This document shows positions 5,982 through 13,742 of a DNA stretch of 25,187 bases, in pieces. Source of the stretch: a virus; IMG/VR virus record IMGVR_UViG_3300037635_003489, positions 1 to 25,187 of that record. One strand, written 5' to 3'. The position numbers and the translations under genes are program-made. How positions within the stretch are numbered: position 1 is the stretch's first letter; every line of letters begins with the position of its first letter. Below the pieces are notes generated by a model that made no database searches, had not been told where the DNA came from, and saw nothing but the letters and a program-made list of their open reading frames with translations.

Positions 5982-6874
5982 TACCCCTCCGAGTTTAACA
6001 AAGTAGTTCTGTATTGCTCTGAGCGCTCGTCATAGCCACGCTCTTCTAAAAAGGCCCGGTAATCTTCACGCAACGTGGGCATCCACACATTCGTACTGGA
6101 TTCAGCCCCTTCAGGATTTACCAAAGGATCAATAACGTCTTCCCGGACAGCGGAATTAGGGGTACCCTGAGAGTACCAACCCAAATACGACATCCTACGC
6201 CCCTTCCCCACCGGGCAAACTTCGTGAGCCGCCACATAGTTAGAAGGGAAGAATATAATCGTGCCCGCCTCAGGGACAATAGGGTCGATATTTAAATAGT
6301 TGAAATTGTGGGCACCTTCTGTAAAGTTTCTAGCGTTCAACTCTGACTCAGGCACAGAAGAGTTTAGATATGTCACATTAGACACAACATTACGTAAAGC
6401 TAACTCCTGCGATGTCCGGTGAACTCCGTACACATACTCAGCACTGATATCTGAGTGTGATCCTAGATAAACACCGTCACCATAGGACACCACATGCCCC
6501 TTCACCTTCCACCAAACGCAATTGTACGCCAAAGGGTAACAAGTAAAATACTTAAGTAAACAAGCGTCTTTAGCATCTTCCAGCGCACGTAGCAAGTGTC
6601 TTACATCTTCTCGTGGGTTTAGGTGAAGAGAAGAACCACGGCGGGGCATAGACTCGTATGTGTCTAACCCAAACAGATATCCACTTTTGTTCTCGTAAGC
6701 AATCTCGCCCGTTTCAGGGTTGGTGACCTCTGTGTACATTCCGGCATACTCTTCGTCAACAAGCAGAGAAACCTCATCATAAAGTTTCTCCCACTCGCAC
6801 GAAACGGCATTGCGGAAAACAACTACACCGCCGCCTAAATCTTCTGGCTCGGGATCATTGTACGAAACAAACAT
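5981..6874 (-). CDS. Prolyl 4-hydroxylase-type 2OG-Fe(II) oxygenase, WWK-KGH subgroup
   Basis: 297 aa. H140-x-D142 (GSHSDIS), H217 (AAHEVCPVGKG) and R227; subgroup motif CVWWKVKGHVVSY (119-131) and C-terminal VWMPTLREDYRAF. It starts MFVSYNDPEPEDLGGG, and the segment EDLGGGVVVFR is almost identical to EDLGGGVMVFR in the gene at 7702, pointing to a fairly recent duplication. The strand normally reading LNDDYxGG is loosened to an insertion (LNSSVPESELNARNFTEGA), which also occurs in the 7702 protein. The gene has its own leaderless promoter (TAGACT six bases before ATG) in the nine-base gap after the upstream gene, so the last two oxygenases can be expressed separately from the rest of the operon. 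Confidence 0.86.
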   Translation of the reverse strand: MFVSYNDPEPEDLGGGVVVFRNAVSCEWEKLYDEVSLLVDEEYAGMYTEVTNPETGEIAYENKSGYLFGLDTYESMPRRGSSLHLNPREDVRHLLRALEDAKDACLLKYFTCYPLAYNCVWWKVKGHVVSYGDGVYLGSHSDISAEYVYGVHRTSQELALRNVVSNVTYLNSSVPESELNARNFTEGAHNFNYLNIDPIVPEAGTIIFFPSNYVAAHEVCPVGKGRRMSYLGWYSQGTPNSAVREDVIDPLVNPEGAESSTNVWMPTLREDYRAFLEERGYDERSEQYRTTLLNSEG

Positions 6875-6880
6875 ACACGT

Positions 6881-6909
6881 AGTCTACTGAAACAGAGAAG
6901 CACTGTCAA
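6881..6909 (-). promoter_or_regulatory. Internal leaderless promoter before the oxygenase at 5981
   Basis: Minus strand TTGACA (6904-6909), 17-bp spacer, TAGACT (6881-6886), six bases (ACGTGT), ATG. The boxes lie within the last codons of the upstream gene. No ribosome-binding site is present. Confidence 0.7.
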
Positions 6910-7705
6910 TGGCTGGGTGGCTGCAAAAGTAGCCTAAAAACTTTCGCTCACTCTGCTTAAAGCCACCAGAAACAGCGTGTGACATCGTAAACAAATCGCT
7001 CACAAGCATATCCCCCACTTGCCAATTCCAAGTCAGTCTACGTTTAAGGTCCCGCATAATTTCTACTTGAATAGTATCAACATGCGCTTCAAGCTCATCT
7101 ATCTCACTAGGTGAAGGATCACGCCCGTCAAAAGAAACTAGAGACACATACCCCTGACAGACTCTAATGACTTCTGCATCTTTAAACGGGTGGCGCTCAA
7201 CTGCGTGACGTAAATTGATAGAAGCCCTATGACCCTTCCTGTCCACAATATCTTGGTCAGAAATCACACACTTCCGTAAGAACTTTACCACCTCTGCGGG
7301 CAAGTCCTCAACTAACTTAGAGTTATCTTTAAAGTATGTCGCCCCCACATCCGTCGAACAATCAAACTTAAGCATGTTCCAGAACCCTGCCACTGTAGAA
7401 TTCTCTAATGATGCCTCAACATGCTCTAAATGCCAATTCACGGAAAGATCACTGCCGGTATGCTCTCCATAGTCAAACGTGTGCGAATGATCTTCAACAT
7501 ACCGGCGAAGACAAGACCGATCAAAGTCAGCAGTCCGTGGAACCCACCCGATCTCGTCACCTAACGCCACAATAATGTTTAACTGTTCTTCTTCGGTAGC
7601 GTGTAATCCACGCAACCCAAAAACCCCATCGTGTAGAAACTTATCGGCAAAGTATGCAGAATCGTTAATTACATCGCTGTAACAGCAATCAATTACATCA
7701 ATCAT
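6884..7705 (-). CDS. TauD/clavaminate-synthase-like 2OG-Fe(II) oxygenase with HxE motif
   Basis: 273 aa. Different fold subgroup from its neighbours: residues 89-95 (VNWHLEH) match the WHxD/E motif of the TauD/TfdA superfamily, with H92 and E94 as iron ligands; the C-terminal GDMLVSDLFTMSHAVSGG gives H243, and R254 (QSERKFLGYF) would bind 2-oxoglutarate. An HxE rather than HxD pair is known in the clavaminate synthase, VioC and AsnO type enzymes, which hydroxylate free or carrier-bound amino acids, so an amino-acid-like substrate is plausible. The N-terminal FGLRGLHAT segment also suits this family. ATGA overlap with the upstream gene. H95 next to E94 leaves some doubt about the exact ligand pair. 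Confidence 0.7.
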   Translation of the reverse strand: MIDVIDCCYSDVINDSAYFADKFLHDGVFGLRGLHATEEEQLNIIVALGDEIGWVPRTADFDRSCLRRYVEDHSHTFDYGEHTGSDLSVNWHLEHVEASLENSTVAGFWNMLKFDCSTDVGATYFKDNSKLVEDLPAEVVKFLRKCVISDQDIVDRKGHRASINLRHAVERHPFKDAEVIRVCQGYVSLVSFDGRDPSPSEIDELEAHVDTIQVEIMRDLKRRLTWNWQVGDMLVSDLFTMSHAVSGGFKQSERKFLGYFCSHPAIDSASLFQ

Positions 7706-8769
7706 GGCTCAATCGGCGCACCCTCCGTACCACAGTTAGCCGCCCCGTCAAGTTCTTCGGCCTCGTGAGTATCCCCGTACTGGGCCACACACCGCCCCTG
7801 ATACACGGGATTGATCCCGATGTTCTGTTCCTCGCCCGTAGAAAAGCGAGAATAGTCAGACTTGCAGTACCGCTCATAATCATCGTAAATGTTATTCATC
7901 CACATTGCGGGACACCACTGAAAGCTGTCGTCTGGCTCTACGATATTGATGTTTCCTTCTTGGTGCGGAGAGCCTTGACCAAAGAAAGATAGATAAGTAT
8001 AACGTACCCCAGCGTCCATTCGGCTTACCTGATGGGACGCCATGTAATTCGTTGGGAAAAATACGATGTCGCCTTTCTTGGGCTTGTACTCAATACCCAG
8101 ATGAAAGAACTCTAGCATTCCGCCAGTAAAGTTTGTACCGTCTAACTCGTCTTCACTCTCAACAGAGTCGTTTAGATACACTAGGCATCCACAAGTCTGC
8201 CGTGCGGCCATCTGCCCACGAGGCATATAACGCACGCCCTCGGTTACTTTATAGTTTGTATCATTATCGCAGTGAGCGCCCAAGATACCTTCATCGGCAT
8301 AACGAAGAATGTGCCCCCGATTTTTCCACCACACGCACCCAACAAGCAGCGGGAAGTAGTCGATATAACGCAGAAGCGCTTTGTAAATCGTGTCCTCCAT
8401 GCCGTGAAAAAACTCACGTGGGACATCCGGCGTGTCTTTTGTTACAGGGTGAAGTAACCGAACGGGTGTTGCAGGAATATCTTCAGGCCGATATCTAAAA
8501 CCATCTTCGTTGATGCCATACTTTTCCCCGTCCTCACCAACAATATACTCCCACCTGTTCTGATGAGATACCTCGGACTGTGCATCAATATACTTGAATA
8601 CTTCTTCTGTATCTCCTGTAACGGCCTTTCTGAACACCATAACACCGCCGCCCAAGTCCTCTACCTCAAACTCACCAATTTCCTTGAGAGCAGCATCATC
8701 AATAACAGGTGTGTCGGGATGGGGGTCCCCACTACGCCAATCGTCGGGCTGAACATTGTCGTCGGTCAT
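7702..8769 (-). CDS. Prolyl 4-hydroxylase-type 2OG-Fe(II) oxygenase, longest WWK-KGH member
   Basis: 355 aa. H166-x-D168 (GAHCDND), H246 (ASHQVSRMDAG) and R256; subgroup motif CVWWKNRGHILRY (145-157), then FFGQGSP and MWMNNIYDDYERY. It is longer than its paralogues because of an acidic, Asp/Pro-rich N-terminal extension (1-35) and a C-terminal tail of about 50 residues rich in Glu, Gly and Cys (GRCVAQYGD, ANCGTEG), which might bind a metal or partner. An insertion between the triad halves (SVESEDELDGTNF) resembles one in the 5981 protein. The ATG is one base after the TAA of the upstream gene; only a weak purine-rich AAAGAAG precedes it. Confidence 0.87.
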   Translation of the reverse strand: MTDDNVQPDDWRSGDPHPDTPVIDDAALKEIGEFEVEDLGGGVMVFRKAVTGDTEEVFKYIDAQSEVSHQNRWEYIVGEDGEKYGINEDGFRYRPEDIPATPVRLLHPVTKDTPDVPREFFHGMEDTIYKALLRYIDYFPLLVGCVWWKNRGHILRYADEGILGAHCDNDTNYKVTEGVRYMPRGQMAARQTCGCLVYLNDSVESEDELDGTNFTGGMLEFFHLGIEYKPKKGDIVFFPTNYMASHQVSRMDAGVRYTYLSFFGQGSPHQEGNINIVEPDDSFQWCPAMWMNNIYDDYERYCKSDYSRFSTGEEQNIGINPVYQGRCVAQYGDTHEAEELDGAANCGTEGAPIEP

Positions 8770-8770
8770 G

Positions 8771-9514
8771 TTACTTCTTTACTAAAATTTGGAACCCAAT
8801 TGCATGAGGGATATGGTAGCTTGTAATGTCTGTGCGTTCATCAAGCGCCTCGTACAAGTCGTACAACGGCTCAATGTAGTAGTCAGGAGAGTAGAGACGC
8901 ATCATTTCGTTCACGCCTGAAAGATACAGCGCCCCACCGGAATTTGTAATATCAACAATCTTCCCGATCAGCGCAGGATTAAGAGTAAGGTCAGGTGAGT
9001 GCATGTGAACGAAATCAAACTGTGGCTCTGTCATTGCTTCTAATTCGGCATACTCAATTACAGTGTAATCTCCAGTGAACTTGTATTCAGGGTGTGTGAG
9101 AACATGCGCCTCAAAAGCCTGTAAACAATCGTTATTTAAGAAAGTTAAAGCACACCCCCTTCTGTTTAAATCTGAAACAAAGTCAAAGTTTCTATCGGGT
9201 GACGCAACTAACGCCGAAGTCGGTTTAATCAAATCGACAACCATCTGCGAGTAGATACCAGTGGAAATGTAAACCATCTCTTTCCAGCCCGCAACTTTGC
9301 CTGATAGCAAGTCCCACACATGCATATAAAAGTCGGTGCCGACCGCAATTGAACGACGGTCAAGATTCTTAGAGCGCCAGTCAGCGTTAACCGCCCGGAC
9401 AATATCATCATGCACCGAAAAGAAATCGTAGTCAAGCTCCTGAGATGCGTTTTTGGAAAACTCGTAAGTCAGTGCGTTCGCAATTAAAAACTTATTACCT
9501 AGAATCTTATCCAT
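8771..9514 (-). CDS. Methyltransferase-like (Rossmann-fold) protein
   Basis: 247 aa. Tentative class I SAM-methyltransferase-like fold. The segment MVYISTGIYSQMVVDLIKP (about residues 80-98) sits where motif I (EIGTGYGxS) and the following helix would be but is degenerate, with a single Gly; ALVASPDRNFDFV would be the next strand, FDFVHMHSPDLT a motif IV-like strand, and ITNSGGALYLSG the post-III strand. The C-terminus GFQILVKK is a typical last beta strand. A methyltransferase in an oxygenase operon could tailor the same substrate, but activity is not assured given the weak SAM motif. ATG at 9514 has GGAGAG eight bases upstream and overlaps the preceding gene by 8 bases; a TTG two codons earlier is an alternative. 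Confidence 0.6.
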   Translation of the reverse strand: MDKILGNKFLIANALTYEFSKNASQELDYDFFSVHDDIVRAVNADWRSKNLDRRSIAVGTDFYMHVWDLLSGKVAGWKEMVYISTGIYSQMVVDLIKPTSALVASPDRNFDFVSDLNRRGCALTFLNNDCLQAFEAHVLTHPEYKFTGDYTVIEYAELEAMTEPQFDFVHMHSPDLTLNPALIGKIVDITNSGGALYLSGVNEMMRLYSPDYYIEPLYDLYEALDERTDITSYHIPHAIGFQILVKK

Positions 9515-9806
9515 TAACAATACTCTCCGCTAGCTGCCAGCGATGCCACAGTCGCCGCACATTCACCATCAATAACACGTTAATTTCCTTCAATGCATCG
9601 TTAGAAGCTAATGTGTGGCCCTGCTCTAAACGAATGAAAGGGAAGGTTGATTTAATACCAGCAACGATCTCATCAAACGAAGAAGACGAAATAGTTTCTG
9701 TATTCATGCCGAGAGAGTACATCACCGTAATTAACTCTCGCTCCACATGCGCCAAATCTGCTACAGCATTATAAGCCGGTGAACTTGCATTCCCAACCCT
9801 ACTCAT
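9507..9806 (-). CDS. Unknown helical protein, 99 aa
   Basis: No family recognised. The sequence starts MSRVGNASSPAYNAVADLAHVE and is predicted mostly helical, ending WHRWQLAESIVNG. It has no Cys and no membrane segment. The start ATG (9804-9806) overlaps the end of the upstream gene by 8 bases and its own end overlaps the next gene by 8 bases, so it is firmly part of the operon. Start choice is uncertain by two codons (TTG at 9812). Confidence 0.6.
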   Translation of the reverse strand: MSRVGNASSPAYNAVADLAHVERELITVMYSLGMNTETISSSSFDEIVAGIKSTFPFIRLEQGHTLASNDALKEINVLLMVNVRRLWHRWQLAESIVNG

Positions 9807-10074
9807 CGGCAAACTCGTCTAAGCTCTCAGCGGACAACGGTAAAGAAGTCCTTAACGGATCAGTGTCACCGGAGTAGAAATGACAAAGGAAGCCCTCGCC
9901 CGAAGGCACATTCCACGCAGTCGTGGACGAATCGAACTTTACAGGCTCTTCAGACACCCGAGAAGCGTCTGTCGGCTCTGGGCCTTGGTCAGACTCCCCA
10001 AAGGCGTTAATATCTACACCGTCTGCTGCGGCCTCTCGCTCCACGGAGCTATCAACGACGACATACTTCTTCAT
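9799..10074 (-). CDS. Unknown acidic small protein, 91 aa
   Basis: No family recognised. It begins MKKYVVVDSSVEREAAADG, has a long Asp/Glu/Ser/Pro-rich, probably disordered middle (about residues 20-48), then TTAWNVPSGEGFLCHFYSG, and ends acidic (ESLDEFADE). ATGA overlap with the upstream gene couples their translation. The single Cys lies in the GFLCHFY segment. Low complexity and small size leave open a structural adaptor, a regulator or a peptide substrate of the operon's enzymes; none is supported directly. Confidence 0.6.
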   Translation of the reverse strand: MKKYVVVDSSVEREAAADGVDINAFGESDQGPEPTDASRVSEEPVKFDSSTTAWNVPSGEGFLCHFYSGDTDPLRTSLPLSAESLDEFADE

Positions 10075-10289
10075 GATTCCAAGGCTTCCAAGTTGCCTAC
10101 CATCGTCAAAAGCGAACGATACGCAGGGTAATCAGTGTCATTCTCGGACACCGGAATAACATAGCTTGACGTTAGTGTGCTCGGATCAATGTTCAGCATC
10201 ATCGCCATAGACACAATGTTTTGATTTAAAAAATCCATTGCTTTTTCTTTAGCTTTTTGCCGCTGGGCATCGGAAACTGTTACAGCCAT
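10071..10289 (-). CDS. Unknown small protein, 72 aa
   Basis: No family recognised. Starts MAVTVSDAQRQKAKEKAMDF with a charged helix, followed by a hydrophobic Met-rich helix (NIVSMAMMLNIDPSTL) and a C-terminal helix ending VGNLEALES. Seven bases separate it from the upstream gene and it has an ATGA overlap with the next. Upstream purines (GTGAGAAACC) form only a weak ribosome-binding site. Confidence 0.6.
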   Translation of the reverse strand: MAVTVSDAQRQKAKEKAMDFLNQNIVSMAMMLNIDPSTLTSSYVIPVSENDTDYPAYRSLLTMVGNLEALES

Positions 10290-10296
10290 AGGTTTC

Positions 10297-11148
10297 TCAC
10301 AATCTTCCTAAATCTTTCTCGATGTTCTTATATGATACACAATCAATGTATAGTTGCGCAAGTATCGGGCGAGGCTCTTCCATCAGATTCTTCGTTGCCG
10401 CCCAGAGCCTGAAAGACAAAGGCATGTCGGGGGTAACTTGATTCAGAGAACACTCCCCCGTTCTCACATATTGTGCCACCTGCATATCGGGAAGAGCCAT
10501 CAAATCCCGAACAATTTCGTTAGAATCCTCTTCGTCAACATGCAATTCAAAATACTCCAACACGTCACTTGCTAACTGAGCAACCGGCTCGGTGTTATCT
10601 GCGTACAGCAAAGCCCACTGCCACTCCAGTAAAAGTTTAAAGAACTCATGCAAAGAGCAGGCAGCAGTGTACGGATGAGTCATCTGTAACTTTTCAATAA
10701 TTCCTGCACCCACATCAGAGTCAACTTGCGTATAAATGATATGAGCCAGCCCTTCGTGGTGTAACAGAGTTAAATGCTTTTCAATCATTCTCAGAAAATC
10801 AGAACCCGTGTGGTCCAGAACAGTAGACTTGTAGTCTTCTCTACCATATAACTCGTCTACGGTCATAGGCATATGCGTCTCTGTAGAAGAGCACAGCGCA
10901 TTCATCCAATGATCGGGATGGTCGGTACGTGGCACCGACGCCCACAGCCTATAACCTCCTCTGAATCTAACTGGATCGCCATCATTAATGATGGGCATCA
11001 TGCCCGGAATTGTATCAATTAAATCCTGAACATCTGGATACTCGTCAGGATCAATACCCTCCAGCCGCATAGACTGTTCTAAAAATGGACGAAGCCGACT
11101 CAACTTATCTTCAAGCGCAATTTTCTGCACACTGTTTCTTAAACGCAT
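10297..11148 (-). CDS. Unknown alpha-helical protein, 283 aa
   Basis: No family recognised. Mostly helical with no signal peptide or membrane segment. Noticeable features are a central HLTLLHHEGLAHIIY segment with clustered His (about residues 125-140), which resembles but does not match a metal site, and many Trp/Met/Leu helices afterwards (LLLEWQWALLYADN). The C-terminal third has FRLWAATKNLM. The His cluster is worth noting in an operon of metal enzymes: a helical di-iron or HD-like protein would use such residues, but the spacing I see does not establish one. ATG with AAAGG upstream; a TATAAT box in the 32-base gap upstream may give it its own promoter. Confidence 0.7.
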   Translation of the reverse strand: MRLRNSVQKIALEDKLSRLRPFLEQSMRLEGIDPDEYPDVQDLIDTIPGMMPIINDGDPVRFRGGYRLWASVPRTDHPDHWMNALCSSTETHMPMTVDELYGREDYKSTVLDHTGSDFLRMIEKHLTLLHHEGLAHIIYTQVDSDVGAGIIEKLQMTHPYTAACSLHEFFKLLLEWQWALLYADNTEPVAQLASDVLEYFELHVDEEDSNEIVRDLMALPDMQVAQYVRTGECSLNQVTPDMPLSFRLWAATKNLMEEPRPILAQLYIDCVSYKNIEKDLGRL

Positions 11149-11170
11149 AAAAGTACCTTTCGCTACTACT

Positions 11171-11176
11171 ATTATA
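11171..11176 (-). promoter_or_regulatory. Possible -10 box in the gap before the 283-aa gene
   Basis: Minus strand TATAAT, 22 bases before the ATG at 11148, in one of the few real gaps of the operon. No fitting -35 box at 16-18 bp (a TTGACG lies 21 bp away), so only a candidate. Confidence 0.35.
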
Positions 11177-11180
11177 CCGT

Positions 11181-11798
11181 TTAGTAGTCCAGTACCTCGT
11201 CAATGCACTCTCGGATTGTCCAACTTTCACCAGTAGTTAGAGGAACGTCGTCTAGCGGATCGCTCTGCCAATTGAAACGAGTAATCATCTCACCGCTCCT
11301 GCTGACAACAAACTTTTCCCAACTGTGCGGAATACGGGCGACTGCACCACCCGACTTGTTCCAGCCTAAATATGCCGCCTCTGAAGTGTCGGCAGGAGAC
11401 GCATCCTTAACACGGGTCACGTTACCCAGTAAAGCAGAGTACACTAGACTTCCGCCCTTACCGTTAACTTCAATTTTTTCAGACAGCGGAAAATTAACAA
11501 ATGGATACGTCTGCTTTACCCACTCAGAAATCTCCTCGTTTTCACCAGGCTCCATCTGCCCGAACTGATTGCAGGGGAAGCCAACAACGCTAAACCCACG
11601 ATCTTTAAACTCGTCATGAACTTTCTGTAACTGCCACAACTGGCGTGTCGTGCGTCCAAAAGACCAGAAGGTGCTGCACTGGGGAGTATACCCCAACTTT
11701 GACACAATGTTCACGACCAGCGTCACCTTACCATCAAATTGTTGCATGAAGTCTGCTTTGCCATCAATTGACTTCATCTGCACATCATAAACGCTCAT
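11181..11798 (-). CDS. Glutathione-peroxidase-fold protein lacking the catalytic tetrad
   Basis: 205 aa, slightly longer than usual family members. Clear family signatures: KVTLVVNIVSKLGYTPQ (24-40), GFPCNQFGQMEPGENEEI (73-90), and the C-terminal WEKFVVSRSGEMITRF. However the four residues that form the peroxidase tetrad all differ: the peroxidatic Cys/Sec position is L35 (SKLG, normally SKCG), the Gln of NQFGxQEP is M82, and the Trp-Asn pair of the WNF motif is H158-S159. C41 (TPQCSTFW) and C76 remain and could form an alternative redox site. There is a roughly 10-residue insertion after C41. It may be a non-catalytic relative or a diverged thiol enzyme. ATG chosen at 11798, with GGAGGG upstream and ATGA overlap with the preceding gene. 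Confidence 0.8.
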   Translation of the reverse strand: MSVYDVQMKSIDGKADFMQQFDGKVTLVVNIVSKLGYTPQCSTFWSFGRTTRQLWQLQKVHDEFKDRGFSVVGFPCNQFGQMEPGENEEISEWVKQTYPFVNFPLSEKIEVNGKGGSLVYSALLGNVTRVKDASPADTSEAAYLGWNKSGGAVARIPHSWEKFVVSRSGEMITRFNWQSDPLDDVPLTTGESWTIRECIDEVLDY

Positions 11799-12157
11799 TG
11801 GTCCCTCCATTTATATTTTTCGCTCCAAGCAGCATGTTGATCAATCCAAGGATGCGGATTGCTAGAAACTTGTCCGTCGATAGGGCACGAGAACATGATT
11901 TCGCCTGTGTCACTATCACCAATCTCAACAACCCCGGTCAACGTTTCATCACTAGGTGTACACTGTACTCTAACCAAGCAGCTAAATGGGACCTCAGTAA
12001 ATGCAGATAAAACATAAGTCTCATTCATTTTGTTGAACGAAGTAAAATCTAAACTACCCTTAAGCATGTGGGCGCTCCCACAGTTATCTTCCGTGGGTAA
12101 ATCCAACAAGAACTTCTCAATACCCAGAGGGGTGTGTACATTCATTGCGTATGCCAT
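11795..12157 (-). CDS. Unknown protein, 120 aa
   Basis: No family recognised. Starts MAYAMNVHTPLGIEKFLLDL, probably beta-rich in the middle (SCLVRVQCTPSDETLTGVVE), and ends PWIDQHAAWSEKYKWRDQ. Three or four Cys are scattered. ATG at 12157 is preceded by GGAGG and lies 16 bases inside the end of the DUF6065-like gene; the longer frame to 12268 would need a 126-base overlap and lacks support. It couples to the peroxidase-fold gene by ATGA. Confidence 0.65.
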   Translation of the reverse strand: MAYAMNVHTPLGIEKFLLDLPTEDNCGSAHMLKGSLDFTSFNKMNETYVLSAFTEVPFSCLVRVQCTPSDETLTGVVEIGDSDTGEIMFSCPIDGQVSSNPHPWIDQHAAWSEKYKWRDQ

Positions 12158-12870
12158 GATACCTCCGGCACTTCTGGTACGTCTAATTTCACGGACCCCT
12201 CGTAGCGTGGGCCAATCTGATTGCCTTGCTCGTCTAACCCTGTACGGATTCCGTTCATCCAAGTCCACGGCGCTTCCTGCATCTTCTTCATCTTGGCCTC
12301 GCTGTAGCGCATACGGCTTTCCATCAAATCGGGCTTATCCCATAAATTCTCAACATTACACTCAATAGCAGGCATAAGGTTTGTATCAAAAACGAAAAAG
12401 AATGCGAACGGCATACCCTTAGGAAACACAACCTCTTTACCTGGCTCCGTCAGTTTCCAAGCCGTTGGAACTTCATCCGGCCACCAGTCGCTAGGGATGA
12501 TTGAAGACAGCGGGACAGCGCCCTCTACAAAATAGTTAGGGGACCCAGTTACCCACGTATGATAGCCCTCGTCAGTATTGAATGCCCAACCCAACGGAAA
12601 ATCGACCATGCCTATCTTATTGCAGTCCGCAACCATACGGTTGTTGTACTCTCCGCCCGAGACAAGTGTGGGAACAGTGTCACCCCCATCCCACTTTACG
12701 ACAACATCACACGGTAACAAAATTTCCCAACCGTTCACATTTGCCATAGACAAAGGCAAGCAGCGGTAAGCGTGTTTATTGTAAGTGTCGTCCATCCAGC
12801 CACGCATAAGCCGTGACTGTTGAATCTCCGGCGAACCTTGATGGGTACGCAAAAGAGTTAGTTTGCTCAT
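12142..12870 (-). CDS. DUF6065-like protein
   Basis: 242 aa. Resembles proteins annotated as DUF6065 (function unknown): an N-terminal RCLPLSMANVNGWEILLP (about 36-53) followed by WDGG, a central GWAFNTDEGYHTWVTGSPNY, and IIPSDWWPDEVPTAWKLT with FPKGMPFAFFF. These Trp/Gly/Pro-rich beta segments are the family's hallmark as I recall it; I cannot confirm it here. In other genomes such genes are often near oxygenase or secondary-metabolism-like genes, which would suit this place, but that is recollection. ATG at 12870 has GAGGAAAC before it and shares ATGA with the upstream oxygenase stop. Confidence 0.6.
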   Translation of the reverse strand: MSKLTLLRTHQGSPEIQQSRLMRGWMDDTYNKHAYRCLPLSMANVNGWEILLPCDVVVKWDGGDTVPTLVSGGEYNNRMVADCNKIGMVDFPLGWAFNTDEGYHTWVTGSPNYFVEGAVPLSSIIPSDWWPDEVPTAWKLTEPGKEVVFPKGMPFAFFFVFDTNLMPAIECNVENLWDKPDLMESRMRYSEAKMKKMQEAPWTWMNGIRTGLDEQGNQIGPRYEGSVKLDVPEVPEVSWHTQ

Positions 12871-13736
12871 TGTTTCCTCATCTGATCTTGTGTGTAGCCC
12901 TGATTGGCTTCCCAACTAGCAACAGCGTACTTGTGAATCTCATCGTAAATAATTTTGCGTAACTGCTCTTCATCAAAGGCGGCTACCTGTGTCGGGCTAC
13001 TTTCAGGCTGTGTCTGACCGCCCTCAGGGAAGGCAGGCTGAGCAGGTTGCTCAGAAGACTGCCCGAAGTCTCGTGAGAACCCACCATGCTGATGTGAGTC
13101 ATCGTTGTAGTCAAACATTGTTACCGCAGCGTATTTGAACCCTGATGTCACCGGCAGAGATGCATGAGCGTAGATGTACGTTGAAGGGAAAAATATTGAA
13201 TCACCCGCTTCAGGCTTATACGAAATGTCCAGCAGCGGAAAGTGTAGCTCCCCACCCTCGTACCCGTCATTAAAGTACACAATGTTAGATACCGTACAAA
13301 TGTAAGAAAATCCGTGGTCAGTATGCACTGCGAAGTGCTCCCCTGGCCCGTACCGAACAAAGTTGATTGCCTCCATGTAGCGCATAGTAATGTTGTACAT
13401 GCTCTGATAGTGATTCAATCCAGACTTAATCCGGCCCGCAACATCTGTGTACACATTGTTGATCTCCGAAAATGAAGGCGGCGTATTAGGGATGTACTCC
13501 TCAGCCATCTTAAAGTCGGTACAATCCCGGTACTCAGGCATTTTTACGCCCTCACCCACTAACGACTCGTGCCACTTAAAGTAATCGTGTGAACTATCAT
13601 CGAGCGCAGCATGTAAACGGTCAGGAACGTAGTCTACTCCATCTAAACAGTTTTTGTAAACAACAATCCCCAACTGTGGATTACCAATATATTCATAGTC
13701 AAACTCGGATGCTGCGCTATAGTTACCGTAACTCAT
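12867..13736 (-). CDS. Prolyl 4-hydroxylase-type 2OG-Fe(II) oxygenase with disordered Pro/Gln tail
   Basis: 289 aa. H138-x-D140 (FAVHTDHGF), strand IVYFNDGYEGGELHFP, H191 (YAHASLPVTSG) and K201 (GFKYAAV) at the 2OG-carboxylate position, so this is a Lys-type enzyme like the 3011 protein. RYGPGEHFAVH precedes the triad as in typical prolyl hydroxylases. After the catalytic domain (to about 212) follows a His/Gln/Pro/Ser-rich, probably disordered linker (215-253) and a C-terminal helix, a layout unique among the oxygenases here and suggestive of a docking tail. It has its own leaderless promoter (TACGAT six bases before the ATG). Confidence 0.87.
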   Translation of the reverse strand: MSYGNYSAASEFDYEYIGNPQLGIVVYKNCLDGVDYVPDRLHAALDDSSHDYFKWHESLVGEGVKMPEYRDCTDFKMAEEYIPNTPPSFSEINNVYTDVAGRIKSGLNHYQSMYNITMRYMEAINFVRYGPGEHFAVHTDHGFSYICTVSNIVYFNDGYEGGELHFPLLDISYKPEAGDSIFFPSTYIYAHASLPVTSGFKYAAVTMFDYNDDSHQHGGFSRDFGQSSEQPAQPAFPEGGQTQPESSPTQVAAFDEEQLRKIIYDEIHKYAVASWEANQGYTQDQMRKQ

Positions 13737-13742
13737 GCTGTT

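Noticed and set aside
8769-8800. Leaderless promoter for the oxygenase at 7702
   Set aside because: The box six bases before the ATG is TAAAGA, not TAnnnT, and no TTG box is found at 17 bp.
12142-12268. Longer N-terminus for the 120-aa gene
   Set aside because: It would overlap the DUF6065-like gene by 126 bases; GGAGG just before ATG at 12157 marks the better start.
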